From positions 30,334-94,333 of the forward strand of contig SZWC01004809.1 in the NCBI GenBank assembly GCA_023375785.1: DNA of 64,000 nt, written 5' to 3'. Position 1 is the first letter of the stretch. Every line of letters begins with the position of its first letter. Below the pieces are notes generated by a model, which was not told the origin of the DNA, made no database searches, and worked only from the letters and a program-made list of their open reading frames with translations. The DNA comes from Penium margaritaceum (taxonomy: Eukaryota > Streptophyta > Zygnematophyceae > Desmidiales > Peniaceae). The position numbers were made by a program, and so were the translations under genes. Below, piece by piece: positions 10,708 through 21,689 of this stretch.

Positions 10708-12968
10708 CTACCATTGGTTATTGAAATGGCTTCTCTCCCCATCTGCCTCCAATTCTACTGCCCTGCTAAGATCCTTTGCAGCTTTGCAACCGTTCCGGCC
10801 GTAGTGCTTGCGCAAGCGTACGTGGCACCACACCAGCAGTTCCAGTGTGCTCACTAGCAACCTGTTTCTCCTCGCAGTGTGACTGAGCTCGTGTGTTGAA
10901 AAAACACGTTCACATTCGGAAGAGGAACATGGCTGAGAGAGGACTTTGAGGGCAAAGTCTTGGAGCACTGAAAGACTGCACATATGGTTGACATGCCATT
11001 CAACTGCTGACATTGTACCACACTTGAATTTTGCCACAGCTGCAATGGCTTTGCTGATTCACTTGGGAGTGACCATGGGGTCACTCACAAGACTGACCTG
11101 AGCCTTTTGAAAAGCAGAAATCTCTTGCATGATGACATCATGGTCATTCTCAGGCACCAAAGCCTCCACCACCGCCTGCCATGCCTGCAGAGTGTTGGAG
11201 TCCTTGGACAAGTGGTTGCCAAAATGCTCCGGGTGCAACCTACGTGCGCCTGCATACAAAGGACAAGCCATGTCCTTTGACCACCTATGCTCCAGCCTGC
11301 CCAAAACAAACTTCACGTGGCTCTCTGCCACCCGACGTGCCTTTTTTCCTTTATTCTCACATAGGCCTCTCAGCTGCTCAGCACAGTCAAGCAAAACTTT
11401 GTATATCCCTCCTGCACCACCACCTGCCTTGTCGGCAACTCTCAGCTCCTGCACCAGAGGCAGCAACAACTCCTTCAGCTGACACACCTACTGCCAGAAC
11501 ACCTTCCTCCTGATGATTCTGCGCACCTTACGCTTTTTTCTCCTGAATCCTGCATCCCTTTGTGATCCAACCTTCTTCCACACATCCAACTCCACAAATT
11601 TCCGCAGGTGCTCCCTCAGCTCCAGCAGCCGCTCAACCATGTCAGACACTGATGCAAAACGTGTATCACAACGGATTTTCAACACCTTCCCACCATTCTT
11701 CTCCTTAAACCAAGTCCTGAACGCAATGACCTTCTCACACCGAGAGATAACTCCTGCACCCCAAGCACTCTTCCCAACATCCTTCATGATTAGATCAATG
11801 TTGTGTGCACAACAGCCCTGAAAAAACACCTTCGGAAACTTCTGCCGCAGAGCGCCAAATGCCTTCTTGTTGACAAAGGCATTGTCACATATGATAGAAA
11901 CGACTTTGCCCTGACCGACGGCCTCAATGGCAGCCTCTATCATGGCTGCCATGTGGTCAGCATCCCGCACTAACCCAGATGCATCCTTGGAGAACAAGTG
12001 CACGGATCCCATGGCGTTACAAGCTTTAGCATTGTAGATTGGTCAGATTTGCCGATCTGACCACTCATCAACTGCCAGGCTTGTGCCATAGGTTGACCAG
12101 CCCTGCTTCAATGGAGCATCAAGCTCCTCCAACTCCTCGTCAAGCTTTGGGAGAAGATCGCGCACTACTATGCCACGGCTTGGCAAATGGAATCCTGCTG
12201 TTGTTTTCTTGGCTGACTTGATGACCTCCATTAGCACAGGTTCGCGGCAGAAGGAAATGGGAAGGGCACCTATGCACATGAGCTTCACAATACTGAGCTG
12301 GTAGCGGTCGTTATGCATGCGGTCTGAGTGTTCAACCATGGTTGACTGCCTGAACGAGGCAGCCTTGTTCACATCAAACAGCATGACCTCTCCATCCAAC
12401 TGTGTTGATGCTGGCAGCCTGCTTTGCTTTGCTGCACCCCCTCCCCCCGTCCTCCTCATCACTAGAAATCTCCAGGGTAAGGCCAGCCACCTTTTCTTGC
12501 TGCTCCCGTTCTCTTTTCTCCCACAACTTCACCCAACTGACAGGTAGGTCTTTTGTGCCCCACATCTCACCCTCGCCTTTGTAAAGTTGAATATTGTACG
12601 GCTGCCATACTGCTGCTGGTGGTGGAGCCCTTTCCAGTCCGAGCACATCTCTCGCCGTTTATGGTGGGTAGGGGCATTTCCCAACGTTGGGGTTGTTACA
12701 CGCAAAGTGCCCGCAATACGGTCACATAACCCGCCGTACTCCGTTGCACAAGAGCCGCACCTGAAGCCTGCCTTTTTTGCGTCTGTCAGCCACTTTTCGC
12801 AGCATCATGAGAGCTCCTTTGTCAGGAAATCTCCTTTGTCAGGAAAGCGGGCGACGTTTTGGGGTATTCCACTTACTCGCGTCAAAAGCACCAGCTGCAG
12901 CAGAATATGCTGGTGTACTGCCTGATGTGCAAGCCTTGTTAGTGACGGTTCCTTGGGAGCTAGCCATG
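10708..12968 (-). pseudogene. hAT transposase (BED-like finger, DUF659-like, hATC), broken
   Basis: The likely start is the ATG at 12968, in a GCTAGCCATGG context, giving MASSQGTVTNK. A decayed BED-type zinc-finger region follows (about 12650-12850, with Cys and His spaced around a GKCPYP segment). Next is an acidic segment (LEISSDEEDGG, about 12470-12500). A DUF659-like catalytic region lies at about 11488-12460, with LAVDEWSDRQ, VVSIICDNAFVNKKA and a GCCAHNIDLIMKDVGK motif. The hATC dimerisation region is at about 10708-11040, with SSSECERVFSTHELSHTARR. At least three in-frame stops or frame changes separate the segments, and a 17-bp tandem duplication lies near 12820-12846. It is not functional as it stands. 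Confidence 0.85.
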
Positions 12969-12979
12969 GCAGTGACTCT

Positions 12980-13034
12980 GGCTGCGGGCTGCAAAGGTTG
13001 CCGCAGCCTGCGGCAACCTTTGTCACCCGCAGCC
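12980..13034. other. Near-perfect 55-bp hairpin upstream of the hAT transposase
   Basis: Inner 15-bp arms (12992-13006 and 13008-13022, CAAAGGTTGCCGCAG and its complement) are separated by one base. They are nested in outer 9-bp arms GGCTGCGGG (12980-12988) and CCCGCAGCC (13026-13034). The hairpin sits just 5' of the presumed transposase start. It could be a leader structure or part of the subterminal repeats of the element. Confidence 0.85.
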
Positions 13035-13239
13035 AAAACGTATAAGTGTGGAAGCGAGCACGGAAGAGAGGTATACGATGTTACCACAACTGACTTGGAT
13101 TCAGGGCAATGAACCCGCTTATACTGATAGCTACAGTGAACCTAGTCAATGGAACAGGATGAAGCGCCTGAACTGGTAGAATATGATATCTTCGTAGGTG
13201 GAGTTGCCACCAGCCAGCAGCCTCCTCACGTGGCAGAGA

Positions 13240-15240
13240 ACGAGGGAAAAGTTAGCGGTCCGCAGCCATCTTTGCATATCCACAAAAGAGACGTGCAAGC
13301 CAACGTCATTGGTTAGTAAGAAGCTTGCAGGGTCCAGATGGCATAACGTGGATCCAGTCCACATGCATTGAAGTGAGTGCATGTTATAGAGGCTCGTCGT
13401 GCAAAACTGGTCCGGTCGTCTTCCGGATTTTTCCATTTTCTAGTTGCAAAGAATAGTGTTTTGGCTGAACTGGCAGTTCCGGCAATCCCGGTTGCGCCAA
13501 ACAATAACCTTGACATCATTGTAGCATCGATGCTCATCAATGTACCAATGTCGCTGTAGCCAGCCTACATCGAGCCTCAAAGGCAACACTGACAACATCA
13601 ACATCCTCGTGGGCCTCATCGGCATCAACGGAACTCGCGATGGTTCCCAAGGAATTTGCACCTCTCATCCTAGAGTTCGCAGACATGTTGAGTTATGGTT
13701 AATCACCTTAAATTCACGCACTTGTTGATCAGTACATCAAAACGTGTATTCCTGCGTGCAAACGTTTTCCACAAGATATCCACATGAATGCATCTCAGCA
13801 AAGCCTAGATGTACATTCCTTATATAGAATGAAAACTACAATGGACTCCATCTGATATTTAGTAGTTTCTTTGAACAGTCCATGTCCACAAGTTTGTTCA
13901 TTTCCCAATACACTTGTCGATACACAGTTTCACAGGTGAGACCATTGGTCATATATGATGGCCCCGATGAAATCCCGAAACCCTACAACCTCAACACGAC
14001 ATTGACCATCGTATCAAACTAAAACTGGGTGGCCGACCCACAGTTTGAGGGGCCTATCAAATGAGTAGCCATGAGCTGAATGAGCTGAAAATGTAACTCG
14101 ACGCGATGCTTGGTCCAGGATTCTTCCACCTGTCCACATCTCCATACGCCGCACCAATACTGTTCATAAAAAAAACTGGTGAGACACAAATGTGCGTGGA
14201 CTACCGAGCGTTGAATGATGCTACCATCAAGAACCGCTACCCTCTGTCCCGTGTACACAACCTTTTTGACCAATTGCTAGGAGCTCGAACTTTCATAAAA
14301 ATTGACTGATGCAGCAATCATCACCAGATCTGCGTGGCAGACGCCGATATCAAGAATAAAGCATTCTGAACATGCTAGGGGAACTTCGAGCTCACGGTCA
14401 TGCCATTTGGACTCAAAAATTCCCCAACGATGTTCATGGCGGCAATGAATAATATTTCTTGGTCCATACCTTGACGATTTTACTATGGTCTACCTCGACA
14501 ACATTCTAGTGTACAGCCACACCCTAGAGGAGCACAATGGACATCTCCCAAAATTCCTCAAAGTTTTACAAAGAATCCTTTTGGAAACCTCTTGAAGAGC
14601 GATTTTGGTCACTGTTCCATCAATTTTTTGGGCCACTTCATCAGCGGCGGACGGATCACCGTGGATTTGAAAAAAGTAGCAACAGTCGTTGATTGACCGA
14701 CATTGACCAACGTCCAATACGTCCATGGTTTTCTTGACTTCTGCAATTAACACCAATTTCATGCAGGATTATGCCCGAGTGTGAGTGCCTCTCTCCAATC
14801 TCACTTTAAGAGAAAACGAGTGGCGTTGGGGAGAAAACGAAGAAGTGTTCACCACTTTGCGGAACGCTCTGACCTTGACGCCAACCCTATCATTAGCCGA
14901 TCCAACATTGGACTACGTCATGGCCATGGATGCCTCCGATCGAGCCATTGGCGCAGTTCTCCTACAAGATCATGGCAACAGAGAGCAACTTATCGCATAC
15001 ATGTCACGCAAGTTGCGTGGGCCAAAACTCAACTACGCCGTACACGAGGAGGAGATGTTGGCGGTCAGACACGCATTTGAGACATGGCGGTGCTATCTTG
15101 AATGCTTCCGATGCGTCCTACGTACCAACCATCATCCGCTGAAATACTTGAAGGCACAGCCAAACCTCAGTCAACATCAAACCTGATGGATGGAGTTCCT
15201 TGAATCTGAGTTTGACTACGATATTGAGTACCAGCCAGGA
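13240..15240 (+). pseudogene. Chromovirus reverse transcriptase and RNase H remnant
   Basis: After a pre-RT linker (EFAPLILEF near 13650-13680, then DIDHRIKLKLGGRP near 14000-14030), the RT fingers and palm are clear at about 14106-14309. There [20 protein letters not shown] is followed by [20 protein letters not shown], and MPFGLKN is seen near 14400. RNase H follows at about 14785-15186, with LDYVMAMDASDRAIGAVLLQ and NYAVHEEEMLAVRHA. About 230 bp at 13700-13930 show no coding match. It is broken in many places; the Ty3/gypsy assignment is firm. Confidence 0.88.
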
Positions 15241-15429
15241 AAATTCAACCCAGTAGACGCACTTGGCTGCCAACCACACCTGATGGCTGAGGCAGCGAGA
15301 TCTGTATCTCAAGCAGTTGTTTACACGAGATTATAACCAGTATGGCGGATACGAAAAAGCAAAGTTCTGGTACAACTCACCCTGTTGGCGGCGACAATTC
15401 ACTCACCAGGTGGTCGTTTCCCTGAACAA

Positions 15430-16440
15430 CGAAATCCGCCACATAATGCTCAAAGAGTGCCACGACACCGATCCAGGTGGACATTTCGAAGAAGACTAGA
15501 CGCTGAAGAAGTTGGCGAAGCAGTATTAGTGGGAAAAGATGCAAACCAGCGTGGCTAACTTCCACATATCCTGTGACACATGTCAGTGACAAAAATCCCG
15601 TCGTACGCGGCCACCCAGGCTTCTGCAGCCACTCCCTTTTCAGACAAAACCGTGGAACGACATCTCCATGGAATTTTTCACTGGATTACCGGTCACACCC
15701 GAGGGTTATGACGCAATCCTCATGGTTGTCAAGAGATCTTCTAAAATGTCTCACTTCATTCTGACAATGACCATCGTCACCCTCAAAGGAACAGCACAGC
15801 TGTTACTAAACAACATCGTATATGTATACGCATGCTGAGAACCATCACGAGCGATGGAGACAGTCCATTCACCAGCCGTTTTTGGCGTGAACTGATAACT
15901 CTCTACGGCAGTTGCATCCAGCTTTCAACAGCGTTCCACCCTCAAACAGACAGCGAAACTAAGTGGACCAATCCAATGCTTAAACAACTTTCAAATATCA
16001 TGCAAACCACACAGGACGGATTGGGTAGCAAAACTCCCGACCGCCAAAATCACATAAAACTTGGCAATATCCACTGCAGCAGGTAGAACTCCATTGGAAG
16101 TGGTGTTGTACAAACTTCCCGCCACACCAGCTGGACTCCACAGCCAGAAAACAGTCCCACAATCGACGTCTAATGTCGTGACTTCTCCACCATCTGGTAT
16201 GAAACACATCAAACGCTCGTGAAGACACAGGCAGTGATGAAAGGAGTAGCTCACCAACATCATATTGATGATAGTTCTTCCCGACAAAGTTCTTCTTAGT
16301 TCCGCAAACATCAAACTCCGCGGAATCGACTCTTCAAAGCTAAAACCCTGATCATTGGACCGTTTGAGATTGAGCACATACAAAACCCCGTGGTCGCGTG
16401 ACTCAAACTCCCTGACACTATGTTGCATTCCATATCAGCA
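15430..16440 (+). pseudogene. Chromovirus integrase remnant
   Basis: A zinc-binding HHCC-type segment (CHDTDPGGHF near 15460-15490) is followed by the catalytic core. RTITSDGDSPFTSRFWREL near 15838-15890 and STAFHPQTDSET near 15925-15960 are diagnostic of Ty3/gypsy integrase. The part after 16080 is degraded. It is broken and carries no intact protein. Confidence 0.85.
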
Positions 16441-16450
16441 GACTAAAGTA

Positions 16451-16853
16451 CCCTACTGCTTCATGATTTTGACTTTTCAAATAATTTTCGGGGTGTAGTC
16501 GTAATTCGCCCTCTTTTTTTAAACTATTTTTCGGTATTCATTTTGGGCAAAATTAGTTCAGTACGTTGTCTTTATTTCGTTTTTTTCTGCATGCAAGCGG
16601 CCTGTTTCATGTTTTGGAGCGCACGATTTCTGGAGTCGGTGCCCTGTCGACACCGGAAATCGAGCGATCGCGTGACCCTCGGAGGTCGACGCGATCACAC
16701 TTTGGATTTCGTGCGGCAGCCAGGGTCGAACGACAACGGGGAAATTAAAAAATCGTCTTCGTTTCCCACACAATAATATTGTGCTTGTAGCCAAATAATA
16801 GAAATCTTTGTCCCTGAATAATTATTTAACATCGAAATCAAGAAGCAGTAGGG
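16451..16853. mobile_element. 403-bp MITE-like element with TA flanks
   Basis: The ends are inverted repeats: CCCTACTGCTTCATGATTTTG on the left, abbreviated CCCTACTGCTTC, and the complement GAAGCAGTAGGG on the right. They match at roughly nine in ten positions over about 25 bp. Each end is flanked by TA, as expected for a Tc1/mariner-type insertion. The outermost GTAC is palindromic, so the exact target duplication is ambiguous. No coding capacity is seen, and the interior contains a GATCGCGTGA...TCGACGCGATCAC partial inverted repeat. It interrupts the chromovirus between integrase and chromodomain. Confidence 0.75.
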
Positions 16854-16904
16854 TACTACCGGGACCCCGGAGGGGTCCAGGTACTTCACTGGCAGGGATG
16901 TACT

Positions 16905-17112
16905 CCCCCTCCACATATAAAAGTGGACAAGAACATCCTTGGCCATCGCCGACGTGGCAAAATGACACAATATGTTGTCAAGTGGCATGGTTACGACCCC
17001 GCACATAACAGCTGGGAACCCTATGACAACCTCCGTGACGCCGATCATCTCATCGATGGATACCACCACCGTCATCGGACCACCTCTATACGCGTGCCAG
17101 GATGTCACAAGT
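16905..17112 (+). pseudogene. Chromovirus integrase C-terminal chromodomain
   Basis: The translation shows ILGHRRRGKMTQYVVKWHGYD followed by PAHNSWEPYDNLRDADHLID. This is a recognisable chromodomain with the conserved YVVKW aromatic cage segment and NSWEP. In chromoviruses this domain guides integration toward particular chromatin. It is the best-preserved small block of the element and lies directly before the polypurine tract. Confidence 0.9.
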
Positions 17113-17126
17113 AAAAGGGGGGGAAG
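17113..17126 (+). promoter_or_regulatory. Chromovirus polypurine tract
   Basis: AAAAGGGGGGGAAG abuts the 3' LTR start at 17127. This is where second-strand synthesis is primed in the family. It confirms orientation and LTR boundary. Confidence 0.9.
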
Positions 17127-17677
17127 TGTTACATACCAGACGTACACGAGTCCCTAATCTTTCTGAGTGAGAATTTCTTTCATTACAAAAATAGCCCACT
17201 GCATAGCGAGACTCCAATTATCACTCAAAGGTTGAGGGCAATTCGGCTAACTTCCCTCACCCCCAACCGTGCCTTTTTGCATTTTCTGACAACTTTGACC
17301 ACTTTCAAGAATCGTTGACATAATTTTCATGACCCTACCGTCAACTTCTCAATGCATCAAGAAACATCATGATAAAAAAAGATGTATCTTGCATCTTCAT
17401 CGTCAATCTTCAAAGCCCCCTGATTCCTTGGTTGAGCTTCTCGATCCAACCACTTAGGACATGACTCCACACGGATCGCTCGACAGTGGACTCGATGATA
17501 TCGAATACGTCTCATTTGTAACTCGACACTTGTATACATGTGTTCCATCATTTCAACATTTGTCATCGAAGTACACTTGCCAGTAATTACAAATTGCTCA
17601 AGTGTCCCAAATTCTCAAACCGTGTTTTGCATCGCAACTTCTACCTGTTCACCATCTACCCTGTGTTCGGTATAACA
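17127..17677 (+). repeat. Chromovirus 3' LTR
   Basis: The 551-bp partner of the 5' LTR starts TGTTACATACCAG and ends GGTATAACA. Divergence from 7744-8294 is high, which supports an old insertion. Confidence 0.92.
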
Positions 17678-18704
17678 CGAGATGGGACCCAAGTTCACCT
17701 AGGGTTGAAAGGGGTGACAAAGCTCAACACCTTGCCCCCATCCTTTTTTTTGGATAGGGAGGGTTCTCATGACCTTCACTCCAAAAAAATGTGGGGGGTG
17801 GAACATCGAGCGACAAGCACATGTACCAACTAGCTTGTCGATCAACAAGCTCATCGGTCAATGAGGTAGTTGTCCAAGCCTGTCAATACGCAGGCTCCAC
17901 AGGACGGGAAGCTGTAGAACAGCTTCCCGTACGGGCGATAGCGGTGAGTACAAATGACATACCCGTGCTAGTACCCACGTGGCTTTGCAGCTGCTCTGGC
18001 AGTCCGCCAGACAGCAGATCCATCATTGCTGCTGCTGCTATTGTACTGCAGTTGTTTCTGTTGTTGTTAGTGTGGCTACAGATAATACTGCTGCTGCTAC
18101 AATTGCTCCTACAGCTGATGTTGTATCTTTTGCTACTGTATCTGCTGCTACTGCTAGTACTACTACAATGAATACTTCTGTAGTTGTTTCTGTAGCTACT
18201 GCTGTGTGTGCATCTACAACTGTTGCTGTGCTACAATTGTTGCGTCTGCTGCTAATGCTCTTGCTACTGAAAAATGCGATTAATTCTGATGCTATATGAA
18301 GGTGCAATGTAGCCCAGGGGTTGGCACCACCACCGCTCTTGCTGCTGCTATAGTTTCCACTGGTGCTTCTTACAGTAACTGCGCCTACTGCAAAGAAGGC
18401 AGGCGAGTAAAGATGCTACCGCGGCAGCAACTACTGATGCTGCGGAGGCGGCCTTAGACGCCACCATCACTACTTCACGTCACCGCCAAGAGGAAAACTG
18501 CAAAGAGGGAAACAGCCAGAAAAGATTGGCTGCATTCCACCTCCAGCTCTACCGAAGGATTACGTGACATGAACCTTCAGCTCACAGCCTCTATGTTGCC
18601 AGGACCTACACGTCCCACCCAGCCTAGCCCAGCCTAGCCCAGAGTCTTCCGGTACCGCTGTTGCATGTTGTGTGGTGGGAGTAAATTCTCATGTTTCTCT
18701 ACTA
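17678..18704. other. Spacer between LTR elements, CTG/CTA-rich middle
   Basis: No gene is supported here. The middle (about 18020-18290) is a degenerate CTG/CTA trinucleotide-rich tract. The right part (18300-18700) is purine-rich and coding-like, with no recognised domain. Because a minus-strand primer site and LTR follow at 18705, part of this may be the leader and gag start of a minus-strand element. That is an inference from position only. Confidence 0.5.
18020..18290. repeat. Degenerate CTG/CTA trinucleotide tract
   Basis: Imperfect CTG, CTA, GTT and GTA triplets run for about 270 bp, keeping several frames open by chance. The complementary CAG-rich type of tract occurs in the leader of copia element C at about 20800-21070. 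Confidence 0.8.
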
Positions 18705-18716
18705 CTCTGATACCAA
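18705..18716 (-). promoter_or_regulatory. Primer binding site (minus), initiator tRNA-Met 3' end
   Basis: CTCTGATACCAA is the reverse complement of TTGGTATCAGAG. It marks the internal edge of the minus-strand LTR that starts at 18717. Confidence 0.8.
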
Positions 18717-19330
18717 GGGGAAATGGAAAAAAAACATCCTAAGCAACAACCTGTATGTGAGGAAAAGCTGCGTAGAATGCAAGGCATAAATCAGTGCTCT
18801 AAAAGTTATTGATATGGCAAAGATTTTCTTTGAAATGTAGGAAAAAGCTACAAAGCAAACAGACACGTATATAGGTATAGTCTCACCCACATGCGTGTAA
18901 GTAAGCAGACAAACCCAACCAACTGGTCGGAAAACAGACAACCCCGGATCAAGATCCAAAACAAAAGCAGAGGAGAACCCAACAGGCGTACGGGGTCCTC
19001 GGTTGTCCGAATGAAAAACTGAAAGAAACACGAGGTGCAGGAACAGAAACTCCCGGCAACTGGATCATGAACGAGCAAGGATAGTGCCACTCAGAAAACG
19101 GACTCCTGGAAGTGGCCACCAGGAAAACTCTGGAGAGCATGTGAGGGCGCGCCGGCTGGTGCTGATGCTATCAAAGTGGCCATCGGGTGTGCCGGAATTC
19201 TGGAAAACCGTGGCAACAAGTCCAAAGGTTACCGTGACTGACATACCAACAAGCCTCATATCAGAAGGGCGACGCGACAGTTTGAGGCCACGTCTGCCAA
19301 TCCAAACGTCGGCTGGAATCATTGCGACAC
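18717..19330 (-). mobile_element. Copia-type LTR of the 2.3-3.2 kb family
   Basis: The sequence is similar along much of its length to the LTR-like block at 2303-3190, without the 347-bp duplication. The primer site at 18705-18716 sets its orientation as minus. The outer end, near 19330, is approximate. It may be a solo LTR with a scrap of leader, or the 5' end of a mostly lost element. Confidence 0.7.
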
Positions 19331-19561
19331 AACAATTCCAGCCAATGTCAAACGATCGAGTAGCTTTCTGAGTGAGAACCTGGGCAATGCTCTAAAATTT
19401 TCAATGAACAAGCACTCCTTCCTGATTTGCATTGAGATTTGAGACAAGATTCATCTATCCAACGGTTGACACGTGGTAAAGTCCTCCGCAATGTAAGACA
19501 TGTACTTTAAGAAGTTTGAGATGAGACAGGACAGGGTTGATCTCATCTCGATGTTTCTCTT

Positions 19562-20300
19562 GTTGTGATTTTCATGTACACTATCTCACTGATCTGTGTT
19601 GTTCCCTCTTGTGTGGTGCATATGCCCGTGCAGCTGAGAAATGCGACGAACGTTGACAACGGTGGGAGCTGAGTGATGGAGGTCATATCGTACTGTTTCA
19701 AGAGACGTGGCTTCCATCTCCTTGTGTGGAGTCTCCCACTTCATGGTAGTAAGAACTCAGCTCCATCAGCAGAAGCCACCGTCTGTCATGTTACTGACAC
19801 TCATAGATGGTGTTTTGAGTAGCATTGAGTCTGCCTAGATTTTGGCAGCCATGACGCCTCCATGTGATTTTTCTAGCTGCTTTTCATTTCACGACTGCAT
19901 CTGCAGCATGCATGTTCTGGTGTGGCCCAAATTTCAAGTAAAATAGACAATGCCTGGGTTTGGGGCTGTCGGTCCTCCAGCAGGGGTCACCGAGAAAATC
20001 CCGCAGGTTAGAAAATAGTGCATTCTCCAAATTGGGTGGTAGACTGGGTGACAAGTCTGACAGAGATGAGGGCCTAGGTTAGTGTGGGAGGGGTCTCACT
20101 CCACATCTCATTATTGCTATAAACTCATTCATTACTCACTAACAGCAGTTCTGGTTCTAGCTTTCAAGTGCACTTTTCCCTCTCACAACTGAGCAGCTAG
20201 CGATGCTCAGACGCTAAGTCTGGGCGTAGCAGGATACACACTTCAGTCTAAGTGTGTGAGGCAGCAGTCTTGTCCATAATGGAGCAGCATTGTTTCTAGC
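19562..20300 (+). repeat. Element C 5' LTR
   Basis: It starts near TGTTGTGATTTTC and ends ...TTTCTAGC just before the primer site. It aligns over its whole length with 30010-30749, sharing TACACTATCTCACTGATCTG, GAGTCTCCCACTT and GTCTGCCTAG. Similarity ends at the same points on both sides, which fixes the ends within a few bases. Confidence 0.8.
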
Positions 20301-20301
20301 C

Positions 20302-20314
20302 TGGCATCAGAGCC
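20302..20314 (+). promoter_or_regulatory. Element C primer binding site
   Basis: TGGCATCAGAGCC differs by one base from the canonical TGGTATCAGAGCC, the complement of the initiator tRNA-Met 3' end. It lies immediately after the 5' LTR. Confidence 0.8.
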
Positions 20315-21689
20315 ATAGTGTAGTAGATGCATAGTACCTAGCAACAGCAGCGGCATGTAGGTTACAATCAACATTGGAAAAACCCCATGAGTGCCTGTGC
20401 AGGAGAATAATTGCCGGATTCTCTCTAGCAGGCTTAGCCTTGCCTGGTGGCGTCTTCAAACCACTCCTGATGCAGGGGAAATTCTGCCACCAAGAAACGA
20501 GGCACAACGCCGACGATGGATCCGATGCACTTGGCGATGGATCTGCCACACAACAGAGAAGTCTCCCTGCTGCTTCACCATTTTCCCCTCTCTCTCAGCT
20601 CCATTTTTCCTTATCTTACTCTTCCTGCCGGGTGCTACAAGGAGACCAGCTGAGTGAGCTAGGCCACATTGGCAAGTAAGAGAGCCAAAGAAAAGAAAGG
20701 GAACAGAATTCCCAACCTTGCGCTCCCTTGTGCTCCCATTGCTCGCTCGCCACGTGCCACGTGGCAGATTGAGTAGCACCAGAATTTGCAACAGCAAAGA
20801 AGAAGGAGCAACAAGCAGCGTAGTAGCAGCAAAGCAGCAACGTTAGCAACAAGATGCAGCAGCAGCTACAGCTATGCAGTGGTGGCAGCAGTAGCAACAG
20901 CAGCACAGCTATAGTTGGAGCTGCGCACAGTAGCTAGAGCAGCACAAGGCACTTGAAGCAGATTGAAGTAGCAACAACTTTGGATCAGTTGTAGCAGCAC
21001 ACAGCAGTAGCAGCAACCGCAACATCGCAGAGTAGAAGAAAAAGCAGCAACAGCTCCATGGTGGTGACCACAACAGCAGCTATTTCAGGAGCAAAGCAAG
21101 CCACGGAAGCTACACGAAAGCTATGCAAGCTTCCGTACAGCTCTGATGGCTGCCGACCACCAACCACCGCCATGTTTTTTGGGGTACATTAGTATATTTT
21201 CCGAAAGGGGGTACCCATGAACTGGCAGGGTAGTTTTGAAAAGAAAACCTTGAAAAGGTCATCTTCCTCCTTTTCTCAAATCCTCTAGAAACTTGTGTTC
21301 AACATTTTTTGGGCAATATTCACAGTCTCCAAACAGCCTATAATAGCACCAACGATGCAATACAAAGTGGTGGAAGCATCCGGTGTCAACCAGTATGGAT
21401 GGACCAGGTACCACTGGTGTTAAGCAATTGACCTCTGTAAAGGCGACACCACCAGCTTACCCTATCGCTGCTCTTTAGCAATAGGTGGATGACTTGTGCA
21501 CACTCCTAGCCACCTTGTAGCCTGCTCAGACAGTCTCATGCATTCAACCACCTCTCCCTGTCCAGCCTGGTCCCATGCACTCGGCCCCAGTCCAGACAGT
21601 ACCTCAGCAGCAGCAGGAGCAACAGGAGTCTGTCTCCAGTGTCTTAGGGTCTCTAGATACTTCAGCCACCATCTAGTGTAGGAAACTGG
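20315..21689 (+). other. Element C leader, CAG-rich, no clear domain
   Basis: This 1.4-kb stretch between primer site and gag holds a CAG/CAA-rich tract (about 20800-21070) that would encode Gln/Ala/Ser repeats on the plus strand. I recognise no domain. It may be an untranslated leader or a low-complexity gag N-terminus. Confidence 0.5.

Larger units (their letters stand above)
10380..13090 (-). mobile_element. hAT DNA transposon inside the chromovirus
   Basis: This is a hAT-superfamily transposon on the minus strand, lying between the protease and reverse-transcriptase parts of the chromovirus. The chromovirus coding signal stops near 10.2-10.35 kb and resumes by about 13.24 kb, so the insertion has roughly the length given. 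I could not identify terminal inverted repeats or an 8-bp target duplication, so both ends are approximate. It must be younger than the chromovirus insertion. Confidence 0.75.
7744..17677 (+). mobile_element. Ty3/gypsy chromovirus, host of two later insertions
   Basis: This is a full-layout Ty3/gypsy element on the plus strand. It has 551-bp LTRs at both ends, a primer site, gag with a zinc-knuckle remnant, protease, reverse transcriptase, RNase H, integrase, a C-terminal chromodomain and a polypurine tract. The chromodomain places it in the chromovirus (Metaviridae) clade. A hAT transposon lies between protease and reverse transcriptase, and a small TA-flanked element lies between integrase and chromodomain. 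The LTRs differ at perhaps a fifth of positions by eye, and coding parts carry dozens of breaks, so the element is old. No target duplication is visible (CAGGG left, CGAGA right). Confidence 0.92.

Noticed and set aside
7736-17682. A 5-bp target duplication for the chromovirus
   Set aside because: The flanking bases CAGGG and CGAGA do not match. Either the duplication has decayed or a flank was rearranged.
20616-20906. A minus-strand Leu-rich, membrane-protein-like frame
   Set aside because: It is the antisense reading of a CAG-rich low-complexity tract in the leader of element C.
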